Shown here: positions 21,314 through 31,360 of the stretch, piece after piece
Layout of the letters: every line of letters begins with the position of its first letter
How positions within the stretch are numbered: the stretch's first letter is position 1
The notes under the pieces: model-generated
Seen by the model: the letters and a program-made list of their open reading frames with translations, nothing else
The model's database searches: none
What the model was told of the DNA's origin: nothing
Translations under genes and position numbers: made by a program
Assembly: GCA_023853785.1 (NCBI GenBank)
Contig: JAJIRX010000136.1
Location: 1 to 31,360, forward strand
Origin: Psilocybe azurescens
Lineage: Eukaryota > Basidiomycota > Agaricomycetes > Agaricales > Agrocybaceae
Reading direction: 5' to 3'
DNA length: 31,360 nt

Positions 21314-21992
21314 ATGTCGAATCGTCAACAGATCGCTCTCGGCGTCGATGTGGCCATTAAATTGGCGCTGGTCCAACACCGGTCATTCTGGAGATACTTT
21401 GCAATGACTTTAGGTTCGTTAACATACAGATAGGAGGCGAATGCCCTACGAGTCTGAAACTTGAGTCGGATGTTCGACGAACAACGACACTTGTGTCAAC
21501 ATTGGTTACTGCACAGATGGCAGAACTACAAGGAGAACTGAAATCGAACTCACGTGCGGGTGGGTAAAAGCCTAAAACTTTGCTCACATCATCGATGACC
21601 AGCGATGACCATGCTTTGAGCACTTGTACAGAGGTATTCTTAGTACGCACTGGTGTGGAGCGTGCCGCATGCGCGAGTCTGAGATCGAAAATAATTGAAA
21701 GTCAGAATTACTGCAAACGCTCACTGCAGCAGTCACATTCAGGTCAAGAATGTTTTATTGACCGCAACTATTCTAGCTACCCGGATCATCTTGCGGAATG
21801 CCTTCAACTTATTTTTGATATATACTCAAAAGCTGCTCGACATCTAGAAAGTGCTTCTTGGATATCTGTGACCTGAAGACATTCATCGACTCGGAACACC
21901 CATCACCCAAACAACGATTTCTTCAAGACATTCGAAGGCGCTGGCAGGCAGGACTGCAACGCAAGACAAGATATATGAAACGGCATGTCTGA
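21314..21992 (+). CDS. Probable orphan gene abutting EXO5
   Basis: The best reading starts at the ATG at 21314 (MSNRQQIALGVDVAIK). It then needs one extra A in AAA 21359-21361 to continue as IGAGPTPVILEILCNDFRF, GGECPTSLKLESDVRR and TLVTAQMAELQGEL. An intron follows from 21564 (GTAAAA) to 21620 or so, then exon VFLVRTGVERAACASLRSK through CLQLIFDIYSKAARHLE to a stop at 21876. If CC at 21872-21873 were CCC, the frame would continue as LKTFIDSEHPSPKQRFLQDI to a TGA at 21990-21992. An open frame on the opposite strand (21357-21690) competes for the same DNA. No family is recognised. Confidence is limited because two indels must be assumed for the full model. Confidence 0.4.
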
Positions 21993-24437
21993 TTACGGCT
22001 CTGATGACTTTCATGGGTTGAATCTATCTGAATTTACTGCCGAAGATTTCGCGAACATAGATGCCAACATTGCATCACTTTCACGAACTGGATCTCATGA
22101 GAAAACAGAGGTTGTAGAATCTTTCTTCGGGTCAGAGATTATCAAGGATACTTCGCCTCCCGGTTTATATGATCCTGGGGACACCCTGTCCGAAACCGAT
22201 ACCGAGAATGTCCACGATATCGTAGCTGGGGCTTATGCCGACATCTCGTTCCGGTCGGATACTTTCGACCTCAACCTTAGTTCTTTGACCAACGAAGAAC
22301 TCGCCGGGCTGGATAAACAAACATTGAAAGAGATTAAAAAGCCAAACGGTGGCCCGTCTATTGACATTGAGATCGAAGGTCTTTTGGATGAATCCAGTCA
22401 ATCATCCAAAAACTCCGCCGCAGTTAACAGTCGTCTAGTTAATGCTGGGAAACCTTGGTTGCCTAATTCCCCCTCAACCAATTTCGATCGTTTATGACGC
22501 TTTCTGTGACCGATCTTGTGGCACCTGCATGGTGAGGCATTGACATTCTGCTTCACCTGGTGTTTATACTAACTAGCGAAGGTGCGAAGTTCAGTACGAC
22601 TATGGCCTGCGGGGCAAGAGATCGCGCCCAGTCAGCGAACGTCCTAAAAGCTTCGTATCTTCTACTGGAAAGACAATATCCCCAGAGATAAGCGTCGTCA
22701 AGAAAAAACGATATACAGACTAGACAAGGACTGGTAAGCTTAAAACGGTTGCCAGCAAAAACCGACTCATCTGCGACATTAGGCAGTTCACAAGGAGCTT
22801 GAAAGGGAAATAAAGTTCGAAGAGCTACAAGTGGAAATTACAACTGACGAAACGCGTTGGGGTCTGAGGTGCGCAATTGTCTAAAGACATGTGGAACAGT
22901 TTGATTGATAAATCGACAAGACTTGTGAACATGATTGCCTGCTTGAAAAGTACCATGGGAGGATTTACGGTAAATTTCGATACTGACTTTTATTATCTTG
23001 ACATTCACCATTGGCACCAGCGAGAGATGCCTGTTTTTGGCGTTGTTCACAATGAAGTCGTCGTCGGTATCATGGTAAATACTTATTCCTTAAAGACGAC
23101 TCGCCGTTCATTGTTCTTCAGGATGAAGTAATAAAAGAAGAAGTATCATATCCTCGCGACACAAAGCATACTAAAAGTTCCAAACGGCCTTCATATAAAA
23201 TGCAGTCCTATTCAGGCACTAAAAAGCACGCACTAGTTCACCTTCTCCACAACCTCGAATCGATGCCATCTTTGAAAGTCCGAAGAAAGCAGCAAGGAAG
23301 GAAGAACCGCAATCCGATGACGATCACGAGTCACAGCCACAAAAACCTGGATACGTTCTGCATATCAAGGACAATAAAACGCGGAAAAATGCCTGTGTAC
23401 CCTCGGATCCTGATATGCAGTCGGGTCGTATGCAGCTTATGTTATATCGAAGACTTTTATCAGAGTTACTTTCAACAAATCCCCCTTACGATTTTTCGCC
23501 TATCTGGAAAAAGGTAGACGTTGATTCCACGGCAATCTTCCCGACGAAATTTCTTGTCCAAGCGCACCTTATACAAGATTCTTCTGGGTTTCAATCCACC
23601 TGTCTGGATGACTTGGTGGCATTGTGGCACAATGAGGTAAAGGAATTGAATATCCTTGGTGTGGATCCGACCTTGGAATTGGTATATCGTTTAAGGCCTC
23701 CTCCTGGCAGTGAACGGAAGGGAAAAGATGTTGGAGCAATGGGACGTTCAATGATCATCAGCGATGAGGAGAGAGATTTAGCGATGGCTATCGCTGCCAG
23801 TCTGAAAGACGTGTCTACCTCAAAGCATTCTACTCCATCAATACCTGCATTGTTGGATCCGTCGGTTGCAGTACCACAAGACGAGCGAGAGCAGCCTACG
23901 GTCCCACTTCTTGACTCTGAAGACATGGAACTTCAGTGGGCGCTCCGTGAATCAATTACGCCACAAAATCTTTCGAGCACTTCTAATGTTTCAGGTACGT
24001 ATTGTATGCGGTCGCTTTGTACGTGAATGTCGTTGATTACTTCTATAGAACTTCCAACATCCCAGCATGTTGTACATACTACGACAAATGGCAAAGGTAA
24101 GAGGAATGCAGAAGAAGAAAAAATCGCAGCACCCGAAGAAAAAGGGATATGGCGCTTCAAGGTAATCGGAACGAAAAAATTTCTGCATGACGATGAGGAG
24201 CTGGACAAGTATCTGGATCATGTATTAGAGTGGTGGCGAGGAGAACGGAGACCTGAGGGAGTCCCTTTGGAACGCGCCTACCGTTGTTCGTGAGTGTGGT
24301 TTACGTTATGGATCTCCAATCCATTTTCGAGTTGACGGTTTTGTTTGCGAAGATATTGCGAGTATGCCAATGACTGCGAATGGCGCGCTGATAAGGCACT
24401 GGAACTAAGCAAGAAGAAGCGTCCAATGGTTCAATAA
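21985..24437 (+). CDS. EXO5: Exonuclease V (Fe-S single-strand DNA exonuclease) with UIM motifs
   Basis: EXO5/Dem1 family nucleases degrade single-stranded DNA in genome or mitochondrial DNA maintenance. Exons: 21985-22531, 22582-22733, 22783-22868, 22921-22969, 23021-23074, 23122-23994, 24049-24289, 24353-24437, about 695 residues. Family features are LSVTDLVAPAWCEVQYDYGL (first cluster Cys), QGLAVHKELEREI, GVVHNEVVVGIMDEV (active-site Asp), VLHIKDNKTRK (D-x-K catalytic motif), RMQLMLYRRLLSEL, and the C-terminal Fe-S cysteines RCSYCEYANDCEWR. Between nuclease core and cluster lie two ubiquitin-interacting motifs (23763-23810 and about 23913-23960). Three run-length changes break the frame: T3 at 22491-22493 (one short), A6 at 22703-22708 (one long) and A5 at 23221-23225 (one short). 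With these corrected the coding length is a multiple of three. Confidence 0.9.
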
Positions 24438-24980
24438 CGTTGATGTTAACCACGCATGGGTAATCATGGACAAATCATCCACATGGTTCCCTGGCAGCCT
24501 TTTTGCGTCTTTTGGAGGGTGACTGGAAAAATTTCTCCTAGTCCCTTATGTGTTGTAATTCTACTAAGTGAATCTTTACGAGCCCACGAAACCACTAATT
24601 AAGAGCAAATTATAAACTAAGATACTTGACGTCAGTGAACTCTTAACTACTTTGATCGGATGGAATCCGTGACTGCCGAGTTGTGCATTAATTAATAGGC
24701 TTGAGTAACTAGAAGCTTTGATCCCTCCCACCCTGTCGGCAGGCTGTCCTTTGGTTGGTTGTCCTGTCTCGACTGCGAATAATGGTCTTTTCGTTTGAAG
24801 ATGATGAGATGGTAGCCTAGTTGTTTCAATCCTCGGACAGGTACTGCCAATTTAAGTCGCAACTTGTTGGAACAACCAATTTCCGGGAGTAACCAAGTAT
24901 TCATAACTGACTGTTCTCTTCTCTCAACCTCCACAACGGTATTCCACAGCGTCGCGCGACGCGATCTTTCATCATCCAAA
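24438..24980. other. Intergenic region upstream of the copper transporter
   Basis: About 540 bp. Open frames on both strands here are short or are continuations of no gene. No copper-response element could be assigned with confidence, and no RNA gene is seen. Confidence 0.4.
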
Positions 24981-25815
24981 ATGACTTTTGAGTCCCATTT
25001 ACACTGGTCATTCAACGATGAACACGTTCTTCTACCCAACGTCGTATTGAATTCGTTCGGAAACTTCGTGGTGGCATTACTTTTGGTCGTCAGCATATGT
25101 CTCTTAGAAAGGTGCGCATCTAATCACTCAAGTTTGTATTTGTGGTTCTAATGGCTGAATATACTAGATTCATTACTTTTCTGCTCGAGAAGCAGTGGGT
25201 TCCTCGTTTCTTCAAATTGTCACGGATATCTTTTGCCTTCTGGCGGACTGGATTGTATTCCGTAGCTACCTTGCTTAGATTGTGAGATCATTTATGTCCT
25301 GTGAGGCCTCAAACTGAACACACACTCATCCTAAGGTGCTATATGCTTGTGGCCATGACATTTCATGTCGGGTGAGCAGTATGGTGGTATCGTGTTGAGC
25401 TGTTCGTTGACAGAATTCTTGATAGTTTACTCGCAACAATTGTAGGTATCGGACTATCTACTGCTTGACACTTCCTGATACATTGCAACCGGAATCAGGT
25501 CATCACACTTTCTGCGGCCCAATTTGCCATTGAACTACACAACCTACCAAAAGCACGCGACGTATATCCTCAGTATGTCTTTCTTGTCCTCAAATTAGTG
25601 CCCATTCTTATTCACATTCCAGCCACAAGTATGAATCGATTTCACAGCCACTTCTATCGGAAGAAGAACAAACTTATCCTCCCAAGTCTATAAAGACGCG
25701 TCCTAGATCTAAATCAAAACCAGACGACATATTCATACATCCAATGCAATCAAACATCGCTCGAGCTGACGCCGTCGCGCTAGAAATGGGTCTAGCAGGG
25801 AAACCGAAAGGGTGA
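24981..25815 (+). CDS. Ctr-family copper transporter
   Basis: Imports Cu(I) as a homotrimer at the plasma membrane or vacuole. Exons: 24981-25111, 25168-25281, 25336-25371, 25414-25441, 25499-25572, 25623-25815, giving 191 residues, with no frame damage. The N-terminus is short and not Met-rich (MTFESHLHWSFNDEHVLLP). TM1 is VVLNSFGNFVVALLLVVSI, then a cytoplasmic loop. TM2 holds the MxxxM selectivity motif (CYMLVAMTFHVG), and TM3 is LLATIVVITLSAAQFAIEL, with Ser/Ala where many Ctr proteins have GxxxG. The tail is Lys/Arg/Ser-rich. TM1-loop-TM2 spacing fits Ctr. Exons 3 and 4 are small (36 and 28 nt). The two possible donors at the end of exon 4 differ by four bases; the one at 25442 (GTAGGT) keeps the frame. 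Confidence 0.85.
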
Positions 25816-26138
25816 AAGCCAATTCTTACACCCGTGAAGAATCTGTTTGGGAGAGTGGAAAAGGTCGAGATATGGCACGCGAATTACTCATGGGATCGCA
25901 AGACAAGAAAAAGCTCGTGAACCATTTTACATCAACGGCTCAGACTTGGATTCATCCTAGAGATGCAAAAAGACTTTGTAACACCATCATTTGCGCCTTA
26001 GACGTGTGTAATTATAGTAAAATTGATTATGATAGTCCATCCAAATAATATAATCCAACATACAAAGTACAAAGATAACGGGAGAGTGGATCATTTCATA
26101 TCATCTATCTTCGCCGCGTAACATACCAGGTCTTTTCG
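25816..26138. other. Convergent 3' intergenic region (Ctr and Ark-type kinase)
   Basis: About 320 bp between two genes facing each other. A small open frame (25812-26048 +) overlaps the Ctr stop and is not supported as a gene. An AT-rich block at 26036-26060 is a likely 3'-end signal region. Confidence 0.45.
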
Positions 26139-29100
26139 TCAAGATTTTGGCAGCCGCCGCGGGCGCGATTGCTCAGCCTCTGCTGATTTCTTTTGCCACT
26201 GATCAATCAATCTCCCAACCCCTTGATAGGGCTGTTCAGGAGGTGAAGATGCCTGATCTTCCTGCCTTGACGAAGAGCCTTCGTTGATGGAGATCGCAGG
26301 TTTATGAGGCGAGCTAGATTTGAATGACTCAGACGGAAGGGACATTTTAGTTGAACGTGATGTTGTTGCGTCTGAGCGGGAATAAGAAGTGGCAGGTGGA
26401 TCTGCCTTGATCGATACGTTCCTGGTGGATTTATCTGGTGATGGAGAACGAGTGAAGTTATCTCGCCGAGTGTCCGAAGTGCCTTTTCTCGACGTTTTTG
26501 TTGGCGTATGGCTGAGACCGGTATTAGCATGACGAAGTGGCTCATTTCTTTTAGAAGGATCCCCGCTCGGTCGCGCGGATGCATCACTTGACATTGAAGT
26601 CTTTGAGGGCATAGGCTTAGGTTTAATGGGCTCCGGGAAGATTTTGTTGTTCGCACGTCCGTTCTCAACATAGGCTGATGTCACCTTGGTGGAGACTGGT
26701 CTATTGATTGGCGACGGCGGCCCAGGAGGTATTATACCAGGTGACTTCGCTGAGCCACCGATGGCTTCATATCGCTGAACCATATCAGATATAGAGGTTC
26801 GTCTCGTTGCACGTGGCTTTGGTTCTTGGGGAGGCATCAGATTCGTGGTAGGAGTCGACGCGCTGTCGGCCGACTTGGACGGGAAGATGAACATTGATTG
26901 AGGACGAGAACGAGCAGTGGGTTTGGAGCCATTTATATGAGGCTGCGATTTATCGTTAAGGGGTATGGTTTGGAGACGTGGTGACCGATTCATCGCCGTC
27001 GACGGAGGTTTGTTTGCATTGGCTGTAGGAGAAGGCGTCTTGCGATCCAAATCCTGGGCGGCTGGTGGGGGCGCCAATCCTGATGGTCTAGGTTTATAGA
27101 CTTTATAGTCACCAACACTGTAGTGCATAGGTGGGCGTTCGGGCTCGGGTTCCCTCTCTTTCTCCCATTCTCTCTCCCTCTCTTTCTCTCTCTCTCTCTC
27201 CCGTTCTTTCTCCCTCTCCCTCTCCCGCTCTCTCTCTCTTTCCCTTTCCCTCTCTCGTTCAATATTATTTTCCTTTTCCTTTTCCTTCTCTCTCTTTCTC
27301 CCTAGTCTCCTTTTCTGTCTCTTTCTCCTTACCTACAACACGGCCACCGTATTGGTATACGAGTTCATGCACGGAACTCTGCCTTCCTTTCGCCCTTGAA
27401 GTTTGCCTCTTTTGTGTGACAGATGGCATGCTCCTCGCATCCTCTGGTCCTTCATCTGCACTTGACGAATCATCACCCGTTTCCTTCCCTCGCGTCGCTA
27501 CAGGGCTCCAATTATCAGTAAGACCACTTCGGGAACTTTGTTGCTGCGAGCGATCTGTATCAATTTTTCAATGGCTGGAAACGCGCGTTTGAACTTGGAA
27601 ACCGTGGGGAAAGATCAGCAGAGGGTGGTTCATCAATAGTACGTTCTGGAGCAAGAACGTGCTGGGTCGCAGCACTAGATTGAGGGATTGTGAAATCGTC
27701 AACTTCAATAAATGAGGCCCGTTTGCTCGGGGAATCGCGAAGAACCGCCACATCTGTTGGTGTAGGCGTAGTTTTGACATCGTCGAAGTCGTCTCCAGTC
27801 AGCCAATCTCGCGGCGGAGTGTTCGCTTGTGGTCTGCGAGGGAGTTTGGGAGGGTGAAGGTTATCATTGGATGCGTTTAGCTCAGTTGGCGGCGGTTCCC
27901 TTTCCGTAGGCCTACTCGTTGAAAATGAGGGGTTCATGGTGACTGAACTTCGATGTTTCCTGATGACCATGGGCTTTACAGACTGCTTACTGCTCCCCAC
28001 ATCGCCAAGATTTTGCGACGAGTTACCGTTCTTAACCTGATTGTCGTCAGGCTTTCGACTCTCCTTTGGCTCGCGCATAGCAATGCCTGTCACTTGCTCC
28101 GACCTTACACCCTCAACAGAATGGGGATTATTTATCTGATGAACAGAAGGTCTCAATAAATTGCCACCAGTTCCGGAAGACTCAATGTTGGCCTTTGATG
28201 AATATTGAGGGCGATTACTTGCGGCGTTTCTGGACATTGCGGGCATGTAATGTGACGAGGCATCATTGACTGCAGAAGGATATAATGCGTTCGCAGGAGG
28301 TGAAAACTGAGCATCCAATTCTTCAAGTGAAGGATACCTAGATTCGATATGGCCATCTGGGTTTGTCGAAGGAGATGGACTAGGAACAGAGGGCGAACGT
28401 TGAGAGTGCTTATAGAAAGAGCTTCCAGATCCTGGTGTAGGTATAGGGGACAAGGACTGAGATTGTAAAGGGGTTGCAGATAGGTACCTTGGCTGCGGTG
28501 AAGGTGAAGGTCGAGCAGAGATGTCATTTGACTGGTTGTTGTCACGGTAATAGGTTTCCTGTGTCGAAGATAAGCTCATAGTGGCCAGTCCAGTCCGCAA
28601 TTTACGAGCTTCTCCCAATGTAGGTGCTGTTTTGGGGGTTGACGACATGAGCCCAAGGCCCTCGAATGCATCCTTGTCCCTGTTTTGAACCAGGCGCTCT
28701 GGCTTTGGCCGAATCATACTGGACCCAGTGTAGGCCAAAGGAGTAACAGGAGCATCATTTGACTTTGTGAGATTGATGTTGGGCCGGGGGCTAAGCTTTG
28801 GAGGCTGAGGATAAGCACCCAGATTGGGATCGGACGAATTCCACAATTTCTCTGCAAAGTCATCTCCAAACCCTGTCGGCTTCTCTTTCCTTGCTACCTG
28901 AGGTAGTTTTTCCTGCCCTTTAATACCCCAGCCATCGTCCATATTATTCAAGGAACCTCCGCGAGCAGATGTTTTCTCGGTAGCGGATTTCCAAATCTTG
29001 TCTTTCTCGTTTTCGAAACCGTTGTCCATCCAATCTGCGGTTTTCTCGCGGCTGGGTTGATTCTTTTGTGGGCTTGACGGTCTGGAGGATGAGTGAGAGG

Positions 29101-30481
29101 CTGACGGTCGGCCTCGGCGCATTGGAGCAATGGCTTCCAAGACCTTTTCTCGAGCTTGAACACCCTGGTTCATAGCGGGAGGATTGGGCGCTGATTTTGG
29201 ATCGTACAAAGAGATGACAGGTTTGGCAGGAGATGATCTATAGGAAATAACATCTTCCAATGGATTTTGAGAGGGCGGAGGTTTGGCATGTGTATGGGGT
29301 CGTGCTAACAACGGTGGAGGAACCGGTACATTGTATGAGAATTTTGACTTCGTTCCGCGGAGACGATGGACGTGACTAAGTAGTTCAAAGACAGTTGGCC
29401 TCTGAGCACCGTGTTCTCTTAACATGGACCCTAATGAATATAATTATCAGCTTTCTGCGACAAAAGGCTTACAAAATACACACCGATCAACATGTTCATA
29501 TCTTGCGAGTAGACTGGATATGGCGGAATACGGTATTGAACATTGAGGATGGCTAATGGGCCATGTTCCTCGAAGGGAGTGGTGTAGTAACAGAGTTTAT
29601 AGAGGAGAACACCAAGAGCCCAGATGTCACTCTTTTCGTTTACAGGGCGCTTTGAATAAACATCAACCATTTCAGGCGCTCTATACTGCAAAGTCGTATG
29701 CTTGTTGAGGTCTGCTTCCAGAGCACGAATCTCTTGCATGTTTGCTGGCGGATTGGATACAGTGGTCGCTGACCCAAAATCACATAGCTTGAAAGACGTC
29801 GGAGATGACTGAAGAATGTTTTCAACTTTGAGATCCCGATGAAGCAGTGGAGGACGCGAGTTATGCATATAGGCCAATCCTTCGCAGACATCTACGAAAA
29901 TCTGTAGTATTTCTATTTCCGTCAGTCTCTCGCGGAGTCGTCGATTCATCATATCAATTATCCCGCCACCTTTATTGAAGTTATTTCAGAAAGAGATCAA
30001 AGGCAGTCTTATGCACATGTACCTACCGGGGCAGTACTCCATAAGGATGAATACTTCGAACGTGCCATTGGGTAGCTTGTGCCATGCTGCATCGATGAGA
30101 TGAACAATGTTCGGATGACCTTTGAGCAAACGCTTTGGGAAGAGTGTAAGGCACATGCAAAATGAGCTCATGTCTTTACATACCATTATATCAACCTCCT
30201 TCTTTACGTCGGTCAGCATTGACTCGCTAGCGACTGCGATGCGTTTAAGGACGTGATGTGTTGTGTTGTACACAGGAGTAGGGGTCCGAACCAGATAGAC
30301 ATGGGCGAAGCCACCTATAGGAGATGTTAGACTCCATATTAAGGTCAAAGCTCAAGCAGAGCTGACCTTGGGATAGATATCGCTCGACCTGGACAGTGTA
30401 ATTGTTCACCGAAATGGTCTGGCCAGGTATCAGTGTTCCCTTGTTTTGTGGATAAGCCTGATAGACTTGTTGGTTGGCCAT
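26139..30481 (-). CDS. Ark1/Prk1/AAK1-type (NAK family) endocytic Ser/Thr kinase
   Basis: NAK-family kinases phosphorylate endocytic coat and actin-patch adaptors. Exons on the minus strand: 30481-30367, 30314-30184, 30132-30027, 29969-29484, 29430-26139, about 1376 residues. The kinase domain is N-terminal: Gly-rich loop SQGGFAHVYLVR, Lys62 in HVLKRIAV, catalytic LLHRDLKVEN (Asp163), DFGSATT (Asp181) and YRAPEMVD. The long tail is disordered and Ser/Pro-rich, with SSVHELVYQYGGRVV, TSISDMVQRYEAI and GVGRLIDQWQKKS, short blocks typical of basidiomycete members. An Arg/Glu alternating stretch of about 45 residues is coded at about 27140-27280. The frame breaks at T5 27564-27568 on the plus strand (one base long) and in the TC run 27286-27296 (two bases short). 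Correcting both makes the coding length a multiple of three. Confidence 0.9.
27150..27310 (+). repeat. Polypyrimidine CT-rich microsatellite inside the kinase tail
   Basis: Almost pure C/T on the plus strand (CTCTCTCCCTCTCTTTCTCT and variants). Read on the minus strand it codes alternating Glu with Arg/Lys (ERERERER, EKEKEKENNIER). The tract is slippage-prone and carries a 2-nt deficit at 27286-27296 relative to the coding frame on either side. Confidence 0.85.
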
Positions 30482-31020
30482 GCTACTTGTTTCGAATGAA
30501 ATGCGCTGTTGAACGTGTAAGCAAGCAGACTAGCAGCAGGTTCGATCCATGGAGTTGGTTTGGGGTAGGTAGAGTCGAATTAATCGTGAACTTGAACGCT
30601 TGCATCGTCGCGATTTGGAAATGAGGTCACATGCTCACCCATCAATTCGTTTCCAAGCACAGCTCCTTCAGGCACTACACTTGCCTACGTTGACTCTACC
30701 TCCGAATCAAATCAAACTCATGAACAATAAATCCCTCCCATCCTCCGCCAGAACTTTCTTTCTTCTCTGTAATCGAATATCCGTCGTTCTTCGTCTTCGT
30801 CTTGGAACTTGATCATGCTGAAGTTTTATAGGCTAGCGTCGTGCATTTTAATCACGAAAAATGCTGTTAGGACCCTGCTCAAGTCGTATTATTTGCAGGA
30901 AACAGTGTGCGACTGCGTGACTTATCCGCCATGCATCGCGCGTATATACGTCAGGGACTGATCTGGTGTCTCATCGACGCCTAATTTATATATACGACTT
31001 TTTTATGTCATGGGTTTCAG
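30482..31020. promoter_or_regulatory. Divergent upstream region (Ark-type kinase and right-edge gene)
   Basis: About 540 bp. It holds an AT-rich TAATTTATATATACG block at 30982-30996 followed by TTTTTTATG and an acceptor-like TTTCAG at 31015-31020. The last is preceded by a CTAAT branch-site match near 30980, so part of this stretch may be an intron of the right-edge gene. No other gene is seen. Confidence 0.35.
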
Positions 31021-31360
31021 ACATTGTTCAAGAGCCCACTCACGCGCACCCGTAATCTGCCTTTTACTGCCAGAAAACATGGAAAAGACTCTTATCTGAA
31101 TGTCGATAATGCGACTCCTTATGCCAGTAGGCCCCGTAGTCCCAAACTCGTCCCCCTCAAATCGGTTGCATTGGGCTCGGGAACATCGGGTTCTTAATGA
31201 CTCGTAACTTGGCTATGAATGCTCCAAAAGACGACGGACCTTTACCTCCCATAATGATCTGGAACAGGACGCTCTCAAAGGCCGAGAAATTAATACAACT
31301 AGTCGGGGAAGAGAAGTGTCGTATTGCGAAGGACCCCGAACAAATCGCAAGGGAATGCGA
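31021..31360 (+). CDS. 5' part of an unrecognised gene running off the window
   Basis: After the acceptor at 31020 an open frame reads TLFKSPLTRTRNLPFTARK, SYLNVDNATPYASRPRSPK and LKSVALGSGTSGS, then stops at a TAA at 31195-31197. In the next frame, directly following, it reads MTRNLAMNAPKDDGPLPP, NRTLSKAEKLIQLVGEEK and RIAKDPEQIARECE to the edge. One extra T in TT 31194-31195 would fuse the two into a single frame (GTSGSLMTRNLAM). Alternatively the gene starts at the ATG at 31197. No family is recognised. Confidence 0.45.

Noticed and set aside
24692..25096. Minus-strand frame of 134 codons
   Set aside because: It runs antisense through the Ctr promoter and first exon, where the plus strand gives a six-exon copper transporter with intact phase.
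26207..26671. Minus-strand 154-codon frame
   Set aside because: It is a second frame through the Ser/Pro-rich kinase tail, whose own frame carries conserved short blocks to the stop at 26139.
27131..27592. Plus-strand frame of 153 codons rich in Leu/Ser/Pro
   Set aside because: It is the complement of the Arg/Glu tract of the kinase; the minus strand is continuous with the kinase tail.

Overview
The window is nuclear DNA of a mushroom-forming basidiomycete (Agaricomycetes). Three things point there: dense short introns (about 45-75 nt, GT-AG, CTRAY-like branch sites), a FunK1-type protein kinase, and protein families that read as basidiomycete orthologues (pali-domain protein, SIN3, SYO1, CPL1-like secreted protein, basidiomycete-type Ctr copper transporter). 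No mobile element with recognisable ends, rRNA, tRNA or CRISPR array was seen.

Layout. 1-272 (-) is the 5' end of a pali/SUR7 membrane protein. 273-1795 is gene-poor, followed by weak exon-like blocks (1796-2134). 2382-3555 (+) is a membrane-anchored Pro/Ser-rich orphan. 3788-8405 (+) is the SIN3 co-repressor. 8778-10731 (+) is a single-pass membrane protein with one PPxY and four PSAP motifs. 11238-13816 (+) is SYO1, the Rpl5/Rpl11 import symportin. 14063-15686 (-) is a FunK1 kinase with a broken frame. A 21-bp minisatellite (16240-16351) precedes a 13-exon secreted RNase T2 (16522-18066, +). 18067-20187 is a decayed stretch with a 67-bp-period duplication, an orphan exon and a FunK1 relic. 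20188-20920 (-) is a secreted CPL1-like cysteine-rich protein. 21314-21992 (+) is a probable orphan gene abutting or overlapping EXO5 (21985-24437, +), the Fe-S exonuclease V, which here carries two ubiquitin-interacting motifs. 24981-25815 (+) is a Ctr copper transporter. 26139-30481 (-) is an Ark1/Prk1/AAK1-type endocytic kinase. 31021-31360 (+) is the start of an unrecognised gene running off the edge.

The genes are independent housekeeping or accessory units rather than one pathway. Two of them (the PPxY/PSAP membrane protein and the Ark-type kinase) belong to endocytic or endosomal trafficking, but they are 16 kb apart and I infer no cluster. SIN3, SYO1, EXO5, FunK1 and the Ark kinase each show small length changes in single-base or dinucleotide runs that shift the frame in the middle of conserved sequence. 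Correcting them makes the summed exon lengths of SIN3, SYO1, EXO5 and the Ark kinase exact multiples of three. Since SIN3 and SYO1 should be functional, I read most of these as consensus errors, and any automated gene model here will be broken.
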